From: Pontibacter virosus
GTDB taxonomy: Bacteria > Bacteroidota > Bacteroidia > Cytophagales > Hymenobacteraceae
DNA length: 64,000 nucleotides
Assembly (NCBI RefSeq): GCF_003096355.1
Contig: NZ_QEKI01000021.1
Location: forward strand, 1 to 64,000
Direction of reading: 5' to 3'
The position numbers and the translations under genes were made by a program. Below the pieces are notes generated by a model. It ran no database searches. It saw nothing but the letters and a program-made list of their open reading frames with translations, and was not told the origin of the DNA. Shown here piece after piece: positions 9,165 to 17,973 of the stretch (position 1 is its first letter; every line of letters begins with the position of its first letter).

Positions 9165-9198
9165 TTTTTGTCATCCTGAAAGGATCTTGGTAGCAAGT
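9165..9198. repeat. Dispersed intergenic repeat, copy 1
   Basis: This stretch (TTTTTGTCATCCTGAAAGG through TCTTGGTAGCAAGT) recurs inverted at 61829-61862 with one mismatch in 34 bases. The core TGTCATCCTG...AGGATCTTG has an internal inverted repeat (ATCCT/AGGAT). Such GTCATCCTGA-type sequences are common in Bacteroidota intergenic space. Neither copy is in a gene. Confidence 0.8.
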
Positions 9199-9324
9199 TG
9201 TTTTGGCTTAACTGCACCGCTGGCGCGAGCTTGTGGCTCGTGCCTACACCTTTCCACGCAGCTATACCTTCAGCAAGAGTAGCAGTACGAGCTGCAAGTT
9301 CGCACTAGCAGGGTAGTCTCTAGG

Positions 9325-9406
9325 TGTCATCTCGAATGAAATGAGAGATCTGGATTATTTTAGTGCACAGTTAATCTTTCAGATTTCTCCCAAGGATGAA
9401 ATGACA
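9325..9406. repeat. Facing pair of REP-like elements
   Basis: A TGTCAT...GAGAGATCT element (9325-9351) faces an inverted relative (9381-9406; AGATTTCTCCC...AATGACA) across 29 bases. The arms TGTCAT/ATGACA and AGATCT/AGATTT would pair, giving a large hairpin like a BIME. The rest of the 9078-9494 gap holds no gene that I can support; it also contains three TATACC-type motifs. Confidence 0.6.
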
Positions 9407-9494
9407 AGAACATTTTAATGTTGACCGCATTGGGTGGAGGCTCACTACTTTTCAATAGTTTTTGCAAGGAGTCCTTTGTCATGAACTCCATTGT

Positions 9495-10010
9495 TTAGGA
9501 GCTCTTTACCTTCTCCATCAATCGCTCGATCCAGAAGATCAGGAACAGGGCAACGAGGTTGATGCCGATGAATTTCTGGCCGAGGTCGGTGCCGATGCTG
9601 AAATGAAAAGAGGAGAGGGCCAGCCTGAATTTAAAGATCCAGCCTGCCACCATATCCACGCCAACTCCTATGCGCAAGCCCGCCACATACTGAAAGGCGT
9701 AGGCCCCGAAGGAGAAATACACCACCTGCAGCACCTGGTTGATGAGGGAGAGTTTTAGTCCGCGCTTTTGGCTGCGGAACAGCATGCGCCCGCAAAGGAT
9801 GGAAAAGATATAAAGTCCGCCGGCGAAGAGGCCGATGCGCAGGGCCGCCTGGTCTACAACCATTTTGCCGCTGAATATTACCCACAAAGTGAGGGCTATA
9901 CCTAGCAGGCCGCCAATGATCTGGTAAAGCGCAAGGGCTTTGATCTGATTTCTTTCAGAAGTATTCAAAGAGGTGCTTTTTCTGGTGATTGATTCAAATT
10001 TGCTTATCAA
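9495..10010 (-). CDS. Hypothetical integral membrane protein
   Basis: A 171-residue protein with a short charged N-terminus and about four hydrophobic helices (residues ~28-48, 58-78, 92-115, 143-163), including IIGGLLGIALTLWVIFSG and IGLFAGGLYIFSILCG. No enzymatic motif or known family was recognised. It is likely an inner-membrane protein. It is a single-gene unit between REP-like repeats and the cold-shock region. Confidence 0.65.
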   Translation of the reverse strand: MISKFESITRKSTSLNTSERNQIKALALYQIIGGLLGIALTLWVIFSGKMVVDQAALRIGLFAGGLYIFSILCGRMLFRSQKRGLKLSLINQVLQVVYFSFGAYAFQYVAGLRIGVGVDMVAGWIFKFRLALSSFHFSIGTDLGQKFIGINLVALFLIFWIERLMEKVKSS

Positions 10011-10255
10011 AATTACAAATTTAAATTACCTGTTCAGCACAATTGTGAGGTTGTTCGTGGTAGCTTTATTTCAGGTTCACGTACCCGTGCGGGAGAGAGA
10101 TTTTGGTATGGGCCCATGCAAGCGAAGTTCGCTTTGCGTGTGGCTTATTTCTGTCTCTCTTTTTATCCTGAACTAATTGCCAGAGGAAGTAGGCATAGCT
10201 GTGAGCAGGCAGCTATAGCCGTTGTTAGGATGCTGCTTTTGTTAGCAAGCCGCCG

Positions 10256-10483
10256 TTAATACTTGAACAATACGTTCGTACCGTTGCGGATCCACTTTTC
10301 AAAAAAAGCATTGTCATTGAATTCTCCTGAAAGTAAAACAGAACCGCTTTCAGTTACAGGCGTGCGGGTGCTCATAAAGCTCGGAAGAGAGTCCTGATTG
10401 TTGGGAATCCACTCCATTCCCTTTTTCAGAGCAATGCACAGGTACTCATTTGTTTCGGTATCAACCAGGTATTTTCTGTTCAT
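10256..10483 (-). CDS. Small conserved hypothetical protein, 75 aa
   Basis: Starting at ATG 10483 gives MNRKYLVDTETNEYLCIAL, a soluble 75-residue acidic protein without known motifs. The frame continues upstream to 10570, but that part would be translated through the csp terminator hairpin at 10552-10576, so the shorter form is preferred. It sits downstream of the cold-shock gene in the same direction but behind its terminator, so it probably has its own promoter. Confidence 0.55.
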   Translation of the reverse strand: MNRKYLVDTETNEYLCIALKKGMEWIPNNQDSLPSFMSTRTPVTESGSVLLSGEFNDNAFFEKWIRNGTNVLFKY

Positions 10484-10551
10484 GTCGTGGGGTATTAGGT
10501 TTAAATTTGTAAAAGAACTGCCGGAGCTGTAAAGGCAGGGGCAGCAATAAA

Positions 10552-10576
10552 AAAGCCTTGCGGGAGGCAAGGCTTT
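10552..10576 (-). terminator. Terminator of the cold-shock gene
   Basis: AAAGCCTTGC (10552-10561) and GCAAGGCTTT (10567-10576) pair perfectly over a five-base loop, and on the minus strand a T-rich run follows. It starts 20 bases after the csp stop codon. Confidence 0.9.
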
Positions 10577-10596
10577 TCTGTGAATATAGTCTGAGA

Positions 10597-10788
10597 CTAA
10601 GCGCGCCTAACGTTAACCGCGTTCAATCCTTTTCTTCCTTCTTGCAGGTCAAATGTTACTTCATCACTCTCTCTGATCTCATCAGTAAGGCCAGAAACGT
10701 GTACAAAGTATTCCTGATCTGAATTTGCTTCCTTAATAAACCCGAACCCTTTCAGGTCATTAAAGAATTTTACTGTTCCGTTATTCAT
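10597..10788 (-). CDS. cspA: Cold-shock protein (CSD, CspA family)
   Basis: A 63-residue single cold-shock domain. RNP1 is KGFGFIKE (residues 13-20) and RNP2 is YFVHVSGL (27-34). These aromatic surface residues bind single-stranded RNA and DNA, so the protein acts as an RNA chaperone. Length and order are standard for the family (usual 65-70). It has its own terminator and a leader of unknown length with two GGTATA-type motifs (about 10804-10834). Members may be cold-induced or constitutive, and the sequence does not tell which. Confidence 0.95.
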   Translation of the reverse strand: MNNGTVKFFNDLKGFGFIKEANSDQEYFVHVSGLTDEIRESDEVTFDLQEGRKGLNAVNVRRA

Positions 10789-11032
10789 TATTTCTTTTGT
10801 TATGCTATACCTACTACATATTTGCAGGTATATGCGTTCATTATTTTTTACAATGTACGATAAATAAATTACAAAACCGCTGCATTGTCTCTATTCTTTT
10901 CAGATAAGTTGCGGCTGTGGCCGTACCGTTTGTGGTATTTAATTTCATGTGGCCTCAAATACCCCTGTTTCCCAGGAACAAAAGGGCTGCTCCCTTTTTC
11001 AGATGCATTGTAACATGGCTTGTCCTATCAGC

Positions 11033-11308
11033 TTATTTGTGCATACTTGAAATACCCAGGCCGGCCAGTACGCGACTCCTGACGTTTAAGGCCCCTATGA
11101 TGCGGTTGACCGGGGTTGGTTCCATTCTGATAAGGGTGGGTATGGCGATGATGCCCGCCTCCTCTGCCTTGTCAGGATCTTTCTGGATATCGATTATTTC
11201 AAGCTGATAGTTACCTTTTAGATTTTCCCTGCAAATTTTAAGAAGTGTGTCCACAGCCTCAATAGAGTTTAGGCTGTGTCCGTTGATAAAGAGCTGAAAT
11301 ACATGCAT
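11033..11308 (-). CDS. kaiB: KaiB-family clock protein
   Basis: This 91-residue protein follows the KaiB pattern along its whole length: FQLFINGHSLNSIEAVDTL, then YQLEIIDIQKDPDKAEEAGI, then IPTLIRMEPTPVNRIIGAL and RVLAGLG. KaiB is a thioredoxin-like fold-switching protein that binds the KaiC hexamer and in cyanobacteria opposes KaiA. Here it lies 68 bases downstream of kaiC in the same direction, so the two are probably co-transcribed. No kaiA is present in the window, as expected outside cyanobacteria. Without KaiA the pair more likely forms an hourglass or stress switch than a self-sustained oscillator (inference). Confidence 0.9.
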   Translation of the reverse strand: MHVFQLFINGHSLNSIEAVDTLLKICRENLKGNYQLEIIDIQKDPDKAEEAGIIAIPTLIRMEPTPVNRIIGALNVRSRVLAGLGISSMHK

Positions 11309-11376
11309 GCTCGTTTTTTTAATTGGCTAAAAGCTCCGGAAGCGACCGGCTACTGTTGGTATACTGTCGTAAAATA

Positions 11377-12840
11377 TTACTCGAGCTTGATCAGCATGGG
11401 ATTGCCTGTCAGAATTCCACTGATTCCTTCGAAGTGCTTGCCTATATTGGCCCCTTCATCTGTTATCGTAAACTTACGGATAGAGGAATCATGCTTGGAT
11501 CCGCGCATCTTGAGCACAGCAATGCTGCGTTGCATCTCACCCGACATCTCGACATAGCGCAGCAGGATGATGGAGTCCGTGATCGGGGAGATGTTTCCTT
11601 CTGTATCGGATGTGCCACCTGCTAGTAGCGGCGTGTTAGACGTAAACAACCCGGTAATTTCCTCGTGCTTCAGGTAGGCTGTAAAGGCGATGATGAACTC
11701 CCGGAAACCCTTGTCGGAAGAGGCACGGGATAAAGCAGACAAGCTGTCGATCGCGATTCTGTCGGGTTTAAAGTTCTTTACGGTTTCCTGAATGTTGATG
11801 AAATGGTCTTCGAGCGATGAAATCTCGGGATAGATGCAGATCACTTTCAGCAAACCTTCATCTTCCAGCTGCCTGAAATCAATACCCCACCCGGAGGCGT
11901 TACGGTACAGCTGTTCGCTGCTTTCTTCAAAAGCCATGAGCAGGCAGCGCTCTTTTTTCTCACGGATACCGTTTATAAAGTTTGCCACCAGCAAGGTTTT
12001 GCCAGCTCCGATGGCCCCCGAAACGAGGTTGATGGAGCCTTTGTAAAACCCGCCATTTATCATCTCGTCCAGTGCAGGTATACCGGAAGTTACTCTTTCA
12101 TGGGAAGAGGTGTGCTTCAGGATCATGGCCGACAAGGGGATGATGACGATGGCCTTCTCCGGGTTTATGGTAAAGGGGTTTTCTCCTTTTTCGTGGTCGC
12201 TGCCCCTGAATTTGAGGATTTCGATGGTCCTCCTGCGCTTCTCGTTGTGCAACACATTGCGAAGTATCACCACATTGTCCGTCAGGAACTCCTCCACTCC
12301 AAACCGGGTGATGTTGCCGTACTCTTCCAGACGTTCAGCGGTGATGATGGACGTGGCATTTAAGCGCGACAAGGTGAGTGCTACCTGTATCAGCTCACGC
12401 CGGATGGTGTGTGTTTCTTCGTGGAACTGGGTAAAGATGCTGCCTATGGAGTCAATAACAACGCGCTGCGCTTTGCACTTCATCACGGCTCGCTCCAGCC
12501 TTATCCTGAATGCGCTCAGATCGAAGTCTCCGACAGCAATGATGATCTCTTCTTTCGGGGCGGCATCCACAAATATCCATTTCCCTTCCTTTTCCCAGGT
12601 GTCAATGTCCCAGTGAAAGCTTCGCAGGTGTTTGCGAATGTCATCCACCTGCTCTTCAAAGGTGACAAAAACACCTGGCTGGTCGAACAACTGAATGCCC
12701 AGCGCCAGGAATTGTGCCCCAAACAAAGTTTTAGCGCTTCCAGAGCTACCCGCCACAAGTGTAGTGCGGCCTATGGGCAGTCCGCCATGGGATATATGAT
12801 CGAAGGATGCGTTTCCGGTTTCTAGTTTTTGGAGGTTCAT
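11377..12840 (-). CDS. kaiC: KaiC-family double ATPase/kinase
   Basis: ATG 12840 gives MNLQKLETGN and 487 residues with two RecA-like domains. CI has Walker A GSSGSAKT (31-38) and the Glu pair FEE (62-63); CII has GAIGAGKT (275-282) and FEE (305-306). The CII phosphorylation segment reads NISPITD (416-422) where Synechococcus has HISTITD, so the serine is kept (Ser418) but the neighbouring threonine is proline. The protein ends at NPMLIKLE and lacks most of the A-loop and tail that KaiA uses. An open frame extends 22 codons upstream, but those residues are unlike KaiC. It is followed by kaiB. Confidence 0.93.
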   Translation of the reverse strand: MNLQKLETGNASFDHISHGGLPIGRTTLVAGSSGSAKTLFGAQFLALGIQLFDQPGVFVTFEEQVDDIRKHLRSFHWDIDTWEKEGKWIFVDAAPKEEIIIAVGDFDLSAFRIRLERAVMKCKAQRVVIDSIGSIFTQFHEETHTIRRELIQVALTLSRLNATSIITAERLEEYGNITRFGVEEFLTDNVVILRNVLHNEKRRRTIEILKFRGSDHEKGENPFTINPEKAIVIIPLSAMILKHTSSHERVTSGIPALDEMINGGFYKGSINLVSGAIGAGKTLLVANFINGIREKKERCLLMAFEESSEQLYRNASGWGIDFRQLEDEGLLKVICIYPEISSLEDHFINIQETVKNFKPDRIAIDSLSALSRASSDKGFREFIIAFTAYLKHEEITGLFTSNTPLLAGGTSDTEGNISPITDSIILLRYVEMSGEMQRSIAVLKMRGSKHDSSIRKFTITDEGANIGKHFEGISGILTGNPMLIKLE

Positions 12841-13126
12841 AGGCAAACGTAAGCGGTTTGGGAAGTGGAGGTATGGTGCTGTTCTGACAAGTCTTGGAGT
12901 TACCATGACAGGTAGGTTTAAATGGGCTTTATGATCTGTTACAGCAAACTTTAGTGCGTTTATTCATGCCTGGTGTTTCCACACCTTATGTTAAGGATAC
13001 AGACATTTAAAATTCAAACATACATTTAGGCATTCTGCAGCTCGAAACAGCACGCAAAGGGATGTACAAAGGTGAGGGGAATGGCAGAGGAATTCTTTAC
13101 ATACTTATTCAAGTATGTTTCAAATG

Positions 13127-13693
13127 TTACAGGTTTTCGAGCACGCTCTCCCGCTTGTCCTTTATTTTCTTGTAAAACGAAGGCGAGAGACCGGTCACTT
13201 TTTTAAACTGGGCGGACAGATGGGCCACGCTGCTGTAGTGCAGGCGGTGAGCAATTTCGGTCAGGGAGAGCTCATCGTAAAACAGCAGTTCTTTTGCTTT
13301 CTCTATTTTATGAATGATGATGAACTGCTGAATGGTGATGCCCTTGACCTCTGAGAAAATATTGGCCAAGTAATTATAGTTGTACCCCAGTTTCTCGCTG
13401 ATGTAAACCGAATAATTCACTTTCGGCTGTTCTTCCGACGCATGGATCATGTCGGTGATCAGCGTCTTTATCTTGTCGATCAGTTTGCTCTTGCTGTCGT
13501 CGAGCAATTCAAGGCCGGCTTTGCTCAGGTTCTCTTTCAGCTGATCCAGCTGAATGTCGGTGATGTCTTTGTGGATTTCAACGATGCCAAGGTCAACCAC
13601 CACATATTCCGATTGTAATCCGAGATTTATCAGCTCTTCCTGCACCAGCGCTTTGCAGCGGCTGCTGACCATGTACTTAATGTATAATTTCAT
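13127..13693 (-). CDS. AraC-type transcriptional regulator with small N-terminal domain
   Basis: 188 residues. Residues ~85-180 are an AraC double helix-turn-helix: ISEKLGYNYNYLANIFSEVKG, then ELSLTEIAHRLHYSSVAHLSAQFKKVTGLSPSFYKK. The N-terminus (~1-75; IKYMVSSRCKALVQEEL) is a short alpha/beta sensor-like domain seen in many Bacteroidota AraC proteins, not a cupin. The target is not known. A perfect dyad 17 bases ahead of the start (13710-13731) could be an autoregulatory site. Confidence 0.85.
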   Translation of the reverse strand: MKLYIKYMVSSRCKALVQEELINLGLQSEYVVVDLGIVEIHKDITDIQLDQLKENLSKAGLELLDDSKSKLIDKIKTLITDMIHASEEQPKVNYSVYISEKLGYNYNYLANIFSEVKGITIQQFIIIHKIEKAKELLFYDELSLTEIAHRLHYSSVAHLSAQFKKVTGLSPSFYKKIKDKRESVLENL

Positions 13694-14151
13694 TTATTAG
13701 GGGTAGGCGCATACTCAAATCCGGGAGTATGGTACGGCGTTGCTGCTGGGAAAGTGCTGAGAACCTGGAGCGCGTGATGAGCAATGAGATCAGGATTTTA
13801 CAAGAAGATGTAAAACAGGTTCCGATAGTATATACCTATACGTTGAATCGAACATATTAATTCATAAACGACTAATGTATATCCCAATACTTCCAATTTA
13901 CGGAGTATTAAGGACATTAAATTTTAATTCTTTTGGGAAAGGAAGGGTTTAGCCCAAAATGCTGCTGTATTTCTTTGGCTCTGCTATACGTGGTATCAGG
14001 GTGTTGAATTGAAAAGGACAAATACAGGATGAGTGTTTAGTCATAAGAAAATAGTAAACATTTCTGGCCGCCCATTTAGTAATTCCATTGCTAATTACTA
14101 CATTCCCAATGCGAAAATTAAAATCACTAGGCTGGAAATGATGTACAAGGT
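13694..14151. other. Intergenic region between divergent genes; dyad at 13710-13731
   Basis: The gap separates the AraC gene (minus) from the DUF5690 gene (plus). CATACTC (13710-13716) and GAGTATG (13725-13731) form a perfect 7-bp inverted repeat with an 8-base spacer, 17 bases from the AraC start. The remainder is AT-rich with one TATACC motif near 13832; I see no convincing gene or promoter in it. Confidence 0.5.
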
Positions 14152-15453
14152 ATGGCAACGATGATAAACAAAAACAGTAGCCAGCTAAAAGTGGGGCTTT
14201 ATGCCGCAGTGGTGGTATTCCTTGCCTATACCATGATCTTCGGTTTCCGTAAGTCTTTTACGGTGGCCACATTCGACGGAATTGAGATTGCCGGGTATAG
14301 CTACAAGACAATCCTGGTCATCAGCCAGGTGCTGGGTTATTTGCTGGCCAAATTCTACGGCATCAAATACATCTCAGAGCTCAAACGCACAGGAAGGGGA
14401 GCCGTGATTGTTCTCCTGACAGGTATAGCCTGGCTCAGCTGGCTGTTTTTCGCCCTGGTGCCACCACCCTACAACATTGCTTTTCTGTTCATCAATGGGT
14501 TTCCGCTGGGTATGCTCTGGGGAGTCGTTTTCTCTTATGTGGAGGGCAGGCGGAGCACTGATTTCATCGGTGCCACCCTGGCGGTCAGCTTTATCTTCGC
14601 ATCAGGCTTTGTTAAATCCGTGGGTGCCTGGCTGATGGTGGAGTTTGGCGTAACCGAATTTTGGGTACCTTTCTATACCGGTCTGGTCTTTGCCATGCCG
14701 CTGTTGCTTTTCGTTTTCCTGATGGAAAAGATCCCGCCACCCAGCGAAGAGGACATACTGCTACGGACAGAACGTGCCCCTATGACGGAGGAAGATCGGA
14801 AAGGCTTTGTAAAGGAGTTCATGGCCGGTATCGTTGTCTGTGTACTCATCTACTGCTTCGCGACTATCTTCCGGGACATACGCGATAACTTTGGCGCAGA
14901 AATGTGGAAAGAGCTGGGATTTTTTGATCAGCCCGCTATCTTCTCGAAAACTGAAACCCCTATTACCCTGATTATCCTGGTGCTGATCGGCAGTATGGTG
15001 CTCATCAAGAACAACTACAAGGCGCTGCAGACGGCTCACGTTTTTATCCTGATAGGCTTTGCAATCGCCGGAATCTCAACAGCGCTTTTTGCCGCCCAGT
15101 CCATGGACCCGGTTTGGTGGATGATGCTGGTGGGACTGGGCCTATACATGGTGTACATCCCGTTCAACGCCGTCTTCTTCGACCGATTGATCTCCACTTT
15201 CCGTTATACCGGCAATGTTGGTTTCCTGATCTACCTGGCCGATTCGTTTGGGTATGTGGGCAGTGTAGGAGTGTTGTTCAGCAAAGAGATTTTTCAGGTG
15301 CAGTTGAACTGGGTCACCTTCTTTTCGAACAGCGTGATCGGACTCTCCGCCATCGGGATTCTGCTAACCGCTTTTTCGATGGTATATTTTGGGAAGAAAT
15401 ATGAAAAGTTAAAAGCCAGAGATATAGGCGCTGCGAAAGCGGTGCAGGTATAA
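14152..15453 (+). CDS. MFS-like multi-pass membrane protein, DUF5690 family
   Basis: 433 residues with about 12 hydrophobic segments. The first half carries YTMIFGFRKSFTVATFDG and the motif INGFPLGMLWGVVFSYVEGRR, which I associate with the DUF5690 branch of major-facilitator-like proteins in Bacteroidota. A cytoplasmic loop (residues ~190-225) is rich in E and R. It is presumably a secondary transporter in the inner membrane; the substrate is unknown. The start could also be the ATG three codons further in (14161). The gene stands alone. Confidence 0.8.
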   Translation: MATMINKNSSQLKVGLYAAVVVFLAYTMIFGFRKSFTVATFDGIEIAGYSYKTILVISQVLGYLLAKFYGIKYISELKRTGRGAVIVLLTGIAWLSWLFFALVPPPYNIAFLFINGFPLGMLWGVVFSYVEGRRSTDFIGATLAVSFIFASGFVKSVGAWLMVEFGVTEFWVPFYTGLVFAMPLLLFVFLMEKIPPPSEEDILLRTERAPMTEEDRKGFVKEFMAGIVVCVLIYCFATIFRDIRDNFGAEMWKELGFFDQPAIFSKTETPITLIILVLIGSMVLIKNNYKALQTAHVFILIGFAIAGISTALFAAQSMDPVWWMMLVGLGLYMVYIPFNAVFFDRLISTFRYTGNVGFLIYLADSFGYVGSVGVLFSKEIFQVQLNWVTFFSNSVIGLSAIGILLTAFSMVYFGKKYEKLKARDIGAAKAVQV

Positions 15454-15506
15454 GCGTTCTGTTTCCTTTCGTAACTCCCTAGAAAGGCGGTACAAAGGTG
15501 CGATAT

Positions 15507-15878
15507 TTACTTATTCAGGAACCGGTAGAAAATGACGCCACCTATGGCGTAGAGTGCGGCGTCCACCCAATCGGAGGTATAGCGGGGCATGAACCTGGGG
15601 AAGAACACTTCGAAGGCAAGCGAGAAATAGACCACCGTAAAGGCTACATGGTACCAGGAGAGGCGCAGCTGCGGGCCGTAGAAGTACCGAAGTATAAAGA
15701 TCGTAACGGTGAGCACCAGCGGCAGGCATAGCAAATCGTCCAGGTAATGCTGCACCCACCAGGGCCTCGGCAACCCGAGCCAGCGCCAGCTTAAATGTGC
15801 CAGGTATACCGCTGCCAGCACCCAGAACAGTGGGCTGAGGGTACTCCAGTTTATCCGGCCAGCAACGCGATCAGCCAT
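15507..15878 (-). CDS. Small four-helix membrane protein
   Basis: 123 residues with about four hydrophobic segments (WVLAAVYLAHLSWRW, LPLVLTVTIFILRYFYG, YHVAFTVVYFSLAFEVFFP, AALYAIGGVIFYRFL). Homologues in Bacteroidota are sometimes labelled magnesium-citrate transporters, but at this size that name is doubtful, so no function is assigned. Its start overlaps the 3' end of the zinc-ribbon gene by 28 bases, implying translational coupling. Confidence 0.7.
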   Translation of the reverse strand: MADRVAGRINWSTLSPLFWVLAAVYLAHLSWRWLGLPRPWWVQHYLDDLLCLPLVLTVTIFILRYFYGPQLRLSWYHVAFTVVYFSLAFEVFFPRFMPRYTSDWVDAALYAIGGVIFYRFLNK

Positions 15879-16147
15879 AGGATAAAGGAGATGATGGACA
15901 CGAAGGCGATCTGAAAGCCCAGGCCAACCCGCTTGAAAATCTGTTTATACCAAGGATCATCCGGGTTTAACTCAATCAATTTGATAGAAAAGCGCTCTTC
16001 TTCCTCTTGTCTGCGCTCCTCGCGCGCTTGCTGGCGGGCAACGGCAACCGGATCGAGGATGCTGTTGCAATGCTCGCAACGGTCAGTAGGATTCTGATTC
16101 CAGCGGGACCACTGACCGCAGTTTGGACATTTCTTACTGGCGTTCAT
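15851..16147 (-). CDS. Zinc-ribbon membrane protein
   Basis: 98 residues. The N-terminus has two CxxC pairs, CPNCGQW (8-11) and CEHC (24-27), forming a rubredoxin-like zinc ribbon. A highly charged linker with RQQAREERRQEEEER follows, then one or two hydrophobic segments at the C-terminus (IAFVSIISFILWLIALLAG). The ribbon would face the cytoplasm. It overlaps the downstream membrane-protein gene by 28 bases, and the two probably act together; their function is unknown. Confidence 0.75.
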   Translation of the reverse strand: MNASKKCPNCGQWSRWNQNPTDRCEHCNSILDPVAVARQQAREERRQEEEERFSIKLIELNPDDPWYKQIFKRVGLGFQIAFVSIISFILWLIALLAG

Positions 16148-16252
16148 AGGTATACAGGTATGTAGGCTTCCACATCAAGTGTTCATGCATGAAGTGGGCA
16201 GCGCTGTGTAAATTCTGAGTTGCTCAACCGAGCTATTGCAAAGATACTCTTT

Positions 16253-16768
16253 TTAGCTACTTCCTTTTTTCGTGATAAAGCTGATATGCCCATCTGCTTC
16301 TACGTGAGCTGCCTTGACATCCTTTACATCCTCTATACCTTCTCTGCGAAGAAACTCCATTAATTCTTCTTCTGTCAGGAACTCGCGGCGCATGTTTCGG
16401 CGGAGCAGTTTGCCATCCCTTACCACGAGCAGCGGTGGGTAGGAGATGAGCTTTTCTATAAAAGGGGAGTAGTAGCTCAGAAGGTTGATGATGTAGTTCA
16501 GGACCATCAGTGTCAGGATAACGATAAAGCCTTCCGTAATGGATGAGTAGCCCCCAAACGAGTGCGTAGCGGCCTCTGCAATGAGGACAACGAAGAGCAG
16601 ATCAATAGTTGCCAGTTCTCCTCCGGTTCTGCGTGGTACGATGCGCAGCAGGAACAGAATACCCAGGTATAAAATCGAGGCGCGCAGTACAAGCTCCAGT
16701 ACAGGGGTTTCGGTTCGGAACAGTTCGGCCAGGTTCATTTGAAGTAGCTCCATGTATGTTGAATGCAT
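16253..16768 (-). CDS. DUF421 / YetF-type membrane protein
   Basis: 171 residues: three N-terminal membrane helices (about 26-45, 53-75, 78-97) followed by a cytoplasmic domain, with the family features RIVPRRTGGELATIDLLF and PPLLVVRDGKLLRRNMRRE. DUF421 proteins are widespread inner-membrane proteins linked to envelope or spore functions in Bacillus; the biochemical role is unknown. Internal ATGs at codons 6 and 11 are alternative starts. A dyad (16770-16786) lies directly upstream of the first ATG. Confidence 0.85.
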   Translation of the reverse strand: MHSTYMELLQMNLAELFRTETPVLELVLRASILYLGILFLLRIVPRRTGGELATIDLLFVVLIAEAATHSFGGYSSITEGFIVILTLMVLNYIINLLSYYSPFIEKLISYPPLLVVRDGKLLRRNMRREFLTEEELMEFLRREGIEDVKDVKAAHVEADGHISFITKKGSS

Positions 16769-16769
16769 T

Positions 16770-16786
16770 GGTAATATATCATTACC
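16770..16786. promoter_or_regulatory. Dyad GGTAAT-N5-ATTACC before the DUF421 gene
   Basis: GGTAAT (16770-16775) and ATTACC (16781-16786) are perfectly complementary across five bases and end two bases from the start codon. A repressor site or an RNA hairpin controlling initiation are both possible. No regulator gene is adjacent. Confidence 0.4.
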
Positions 16787-17063
16787 ACAGGTGTCTATAA
16801 ACAGTGTTCCTCCTGGCCGCTTTTGATGAAGGCCGAGGAGGAACAGTACTGTATACGCCAGAAGAGGCAGCCGGATACCCTTACGGAGATGGCAACGTGG
16901 AATATATGGCCCTTAGCCGGATGGGAGTAGTGGTGTAGACATAGGTATGGTTTGTTGTCGGAATGATCTCTACTGCAAACTTCTTCATATTTGTAGCGGG
17001 AGTACTTCCTTGTTTTATGGATTCAGCGTACAAGCAAAAAGTCAAACTTAAACAGCAAGCAGG

Positions 17064-17927
17064 ATGAAAATAGGAATAACCGGAGCTACCGGGCACCTTG
17101 GACGCCTAGTCGTAGCAAAAATGAAAGAAAGAGCAGCCACTGATGATCTGGTGGCACTCGTACGCTCGCCCCAGAAGGCAGCCGACCTGGGTATAGAGGC
17201 CCGGGAGGCTAGTTATGACAAGCCTGAGACACTCCAGCACGCCCTGCAAGGTATAGATACCCTGTTACTGATTTCAGGAAATGAAGTGGGGAAGCGTGCC
17301 AGGCAACACCAGCACATCATTGATGCCGCCAGGCAAAACGGGGTACAGCGTATCGTTTATACAAGTGTGCTGCATGCCGACAATACGTCGGTCAGCCTGG
17401 CACCAGAACATCTTGCAACAGAACAGGCCCTAAAAGCTTCCGGTATTCCGCATACGATTCTCCGCAATGGCTGGTACACCGAAAACTATACCGCCTCTAT
17501 TCCGGGTGCCCTGGCCGGCGGTGCTTTTATTGGAAGTGCGGGAGAGGGCAAGATCTCGGCCGCCACGCGTGAGGATTTTGCCGAAGCGGCGGTTGCCGTT
17601 CTGACCTGCGAAGAACATGACGGCAAGGTATACGAGCTGGCCGGCGACGAGGCTTTCACTCTCAGCGAGTTCGCCGCGGAGTTATCCCGACAGTCGGGTC
17701 AGGATATTCCCTACAAGAATTTGCCAGAGGCAGATTATGCAGCTGCGCTTACCAGCTTCGGTATACCTGAGGAAATGGCGAAGGCAATTGCCAACTGGGA
17801 TATATCCGTATCAAAGGGCGATTTGTTTGATGACAGCCGCCAGCTCTCCAAACTGATCAAACGACCCACCACGCCGCTTCCTGATGCAGTAGGGGGTGCC
17901 TTGAAGCATACTTCAGCAGCTGGATAA
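17064..17927 (+). CDS. NmrA-like NAD(P)H:quinone oxidoreductase (QorB type)
   Basis: 287 residues, an atypical SDR. The N-terminal dinucleotide motif is GITGATGHLGRLV, followed by IDTLLLISGNEVGKRARQHQ and IVYTSVLHAD, a pattern typical of QorB and NmrA-like proteins. TILRNGWYTENY and YELAGDEAFTLSEFA are further signatures of this branch. QorB reduces quinones using NADPH. It faces the DODA-type dioxygenase gene tail to tail and opens a stretch of quinone/electrophile genes. Confidence 0.88.
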   Translation: MKIGITGATGHLGRLVVAKMKERAATDDLVALVRSPQKAADLGIEAREASYDKPETLQHALQGIDTLLLISGNEVGKRARQHQHIIDAARQNGVQRIVYTSVLHADNTSVSLAPEHLATEQALKASGIPHTILRNGWYTENYTASIPGALAGGAFIGSAGEGKISAATREDFAEAAVAVLTCEEHDGKVYELAGDEAFTLSEFAAELSRQSGQDIPYKNLPEADYAAALTSFGIPEEMAKAIANWDISVSKGDLFDDSRQLSKLIKRPTTPLPDAVGGALKHTSAAG

Positions 17928-17973
17928 AGTTCGGTCGTATTGGTGCCATCACCTACACCTGTGGGTGCTGATT

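Noticed and set aside
13949..14158. 69-codon minus-strand frame ahead of the DUF5690 gene
   Set aside because: No recognisable features and it overlaps the promoter region and start of the DUF5690 gene.
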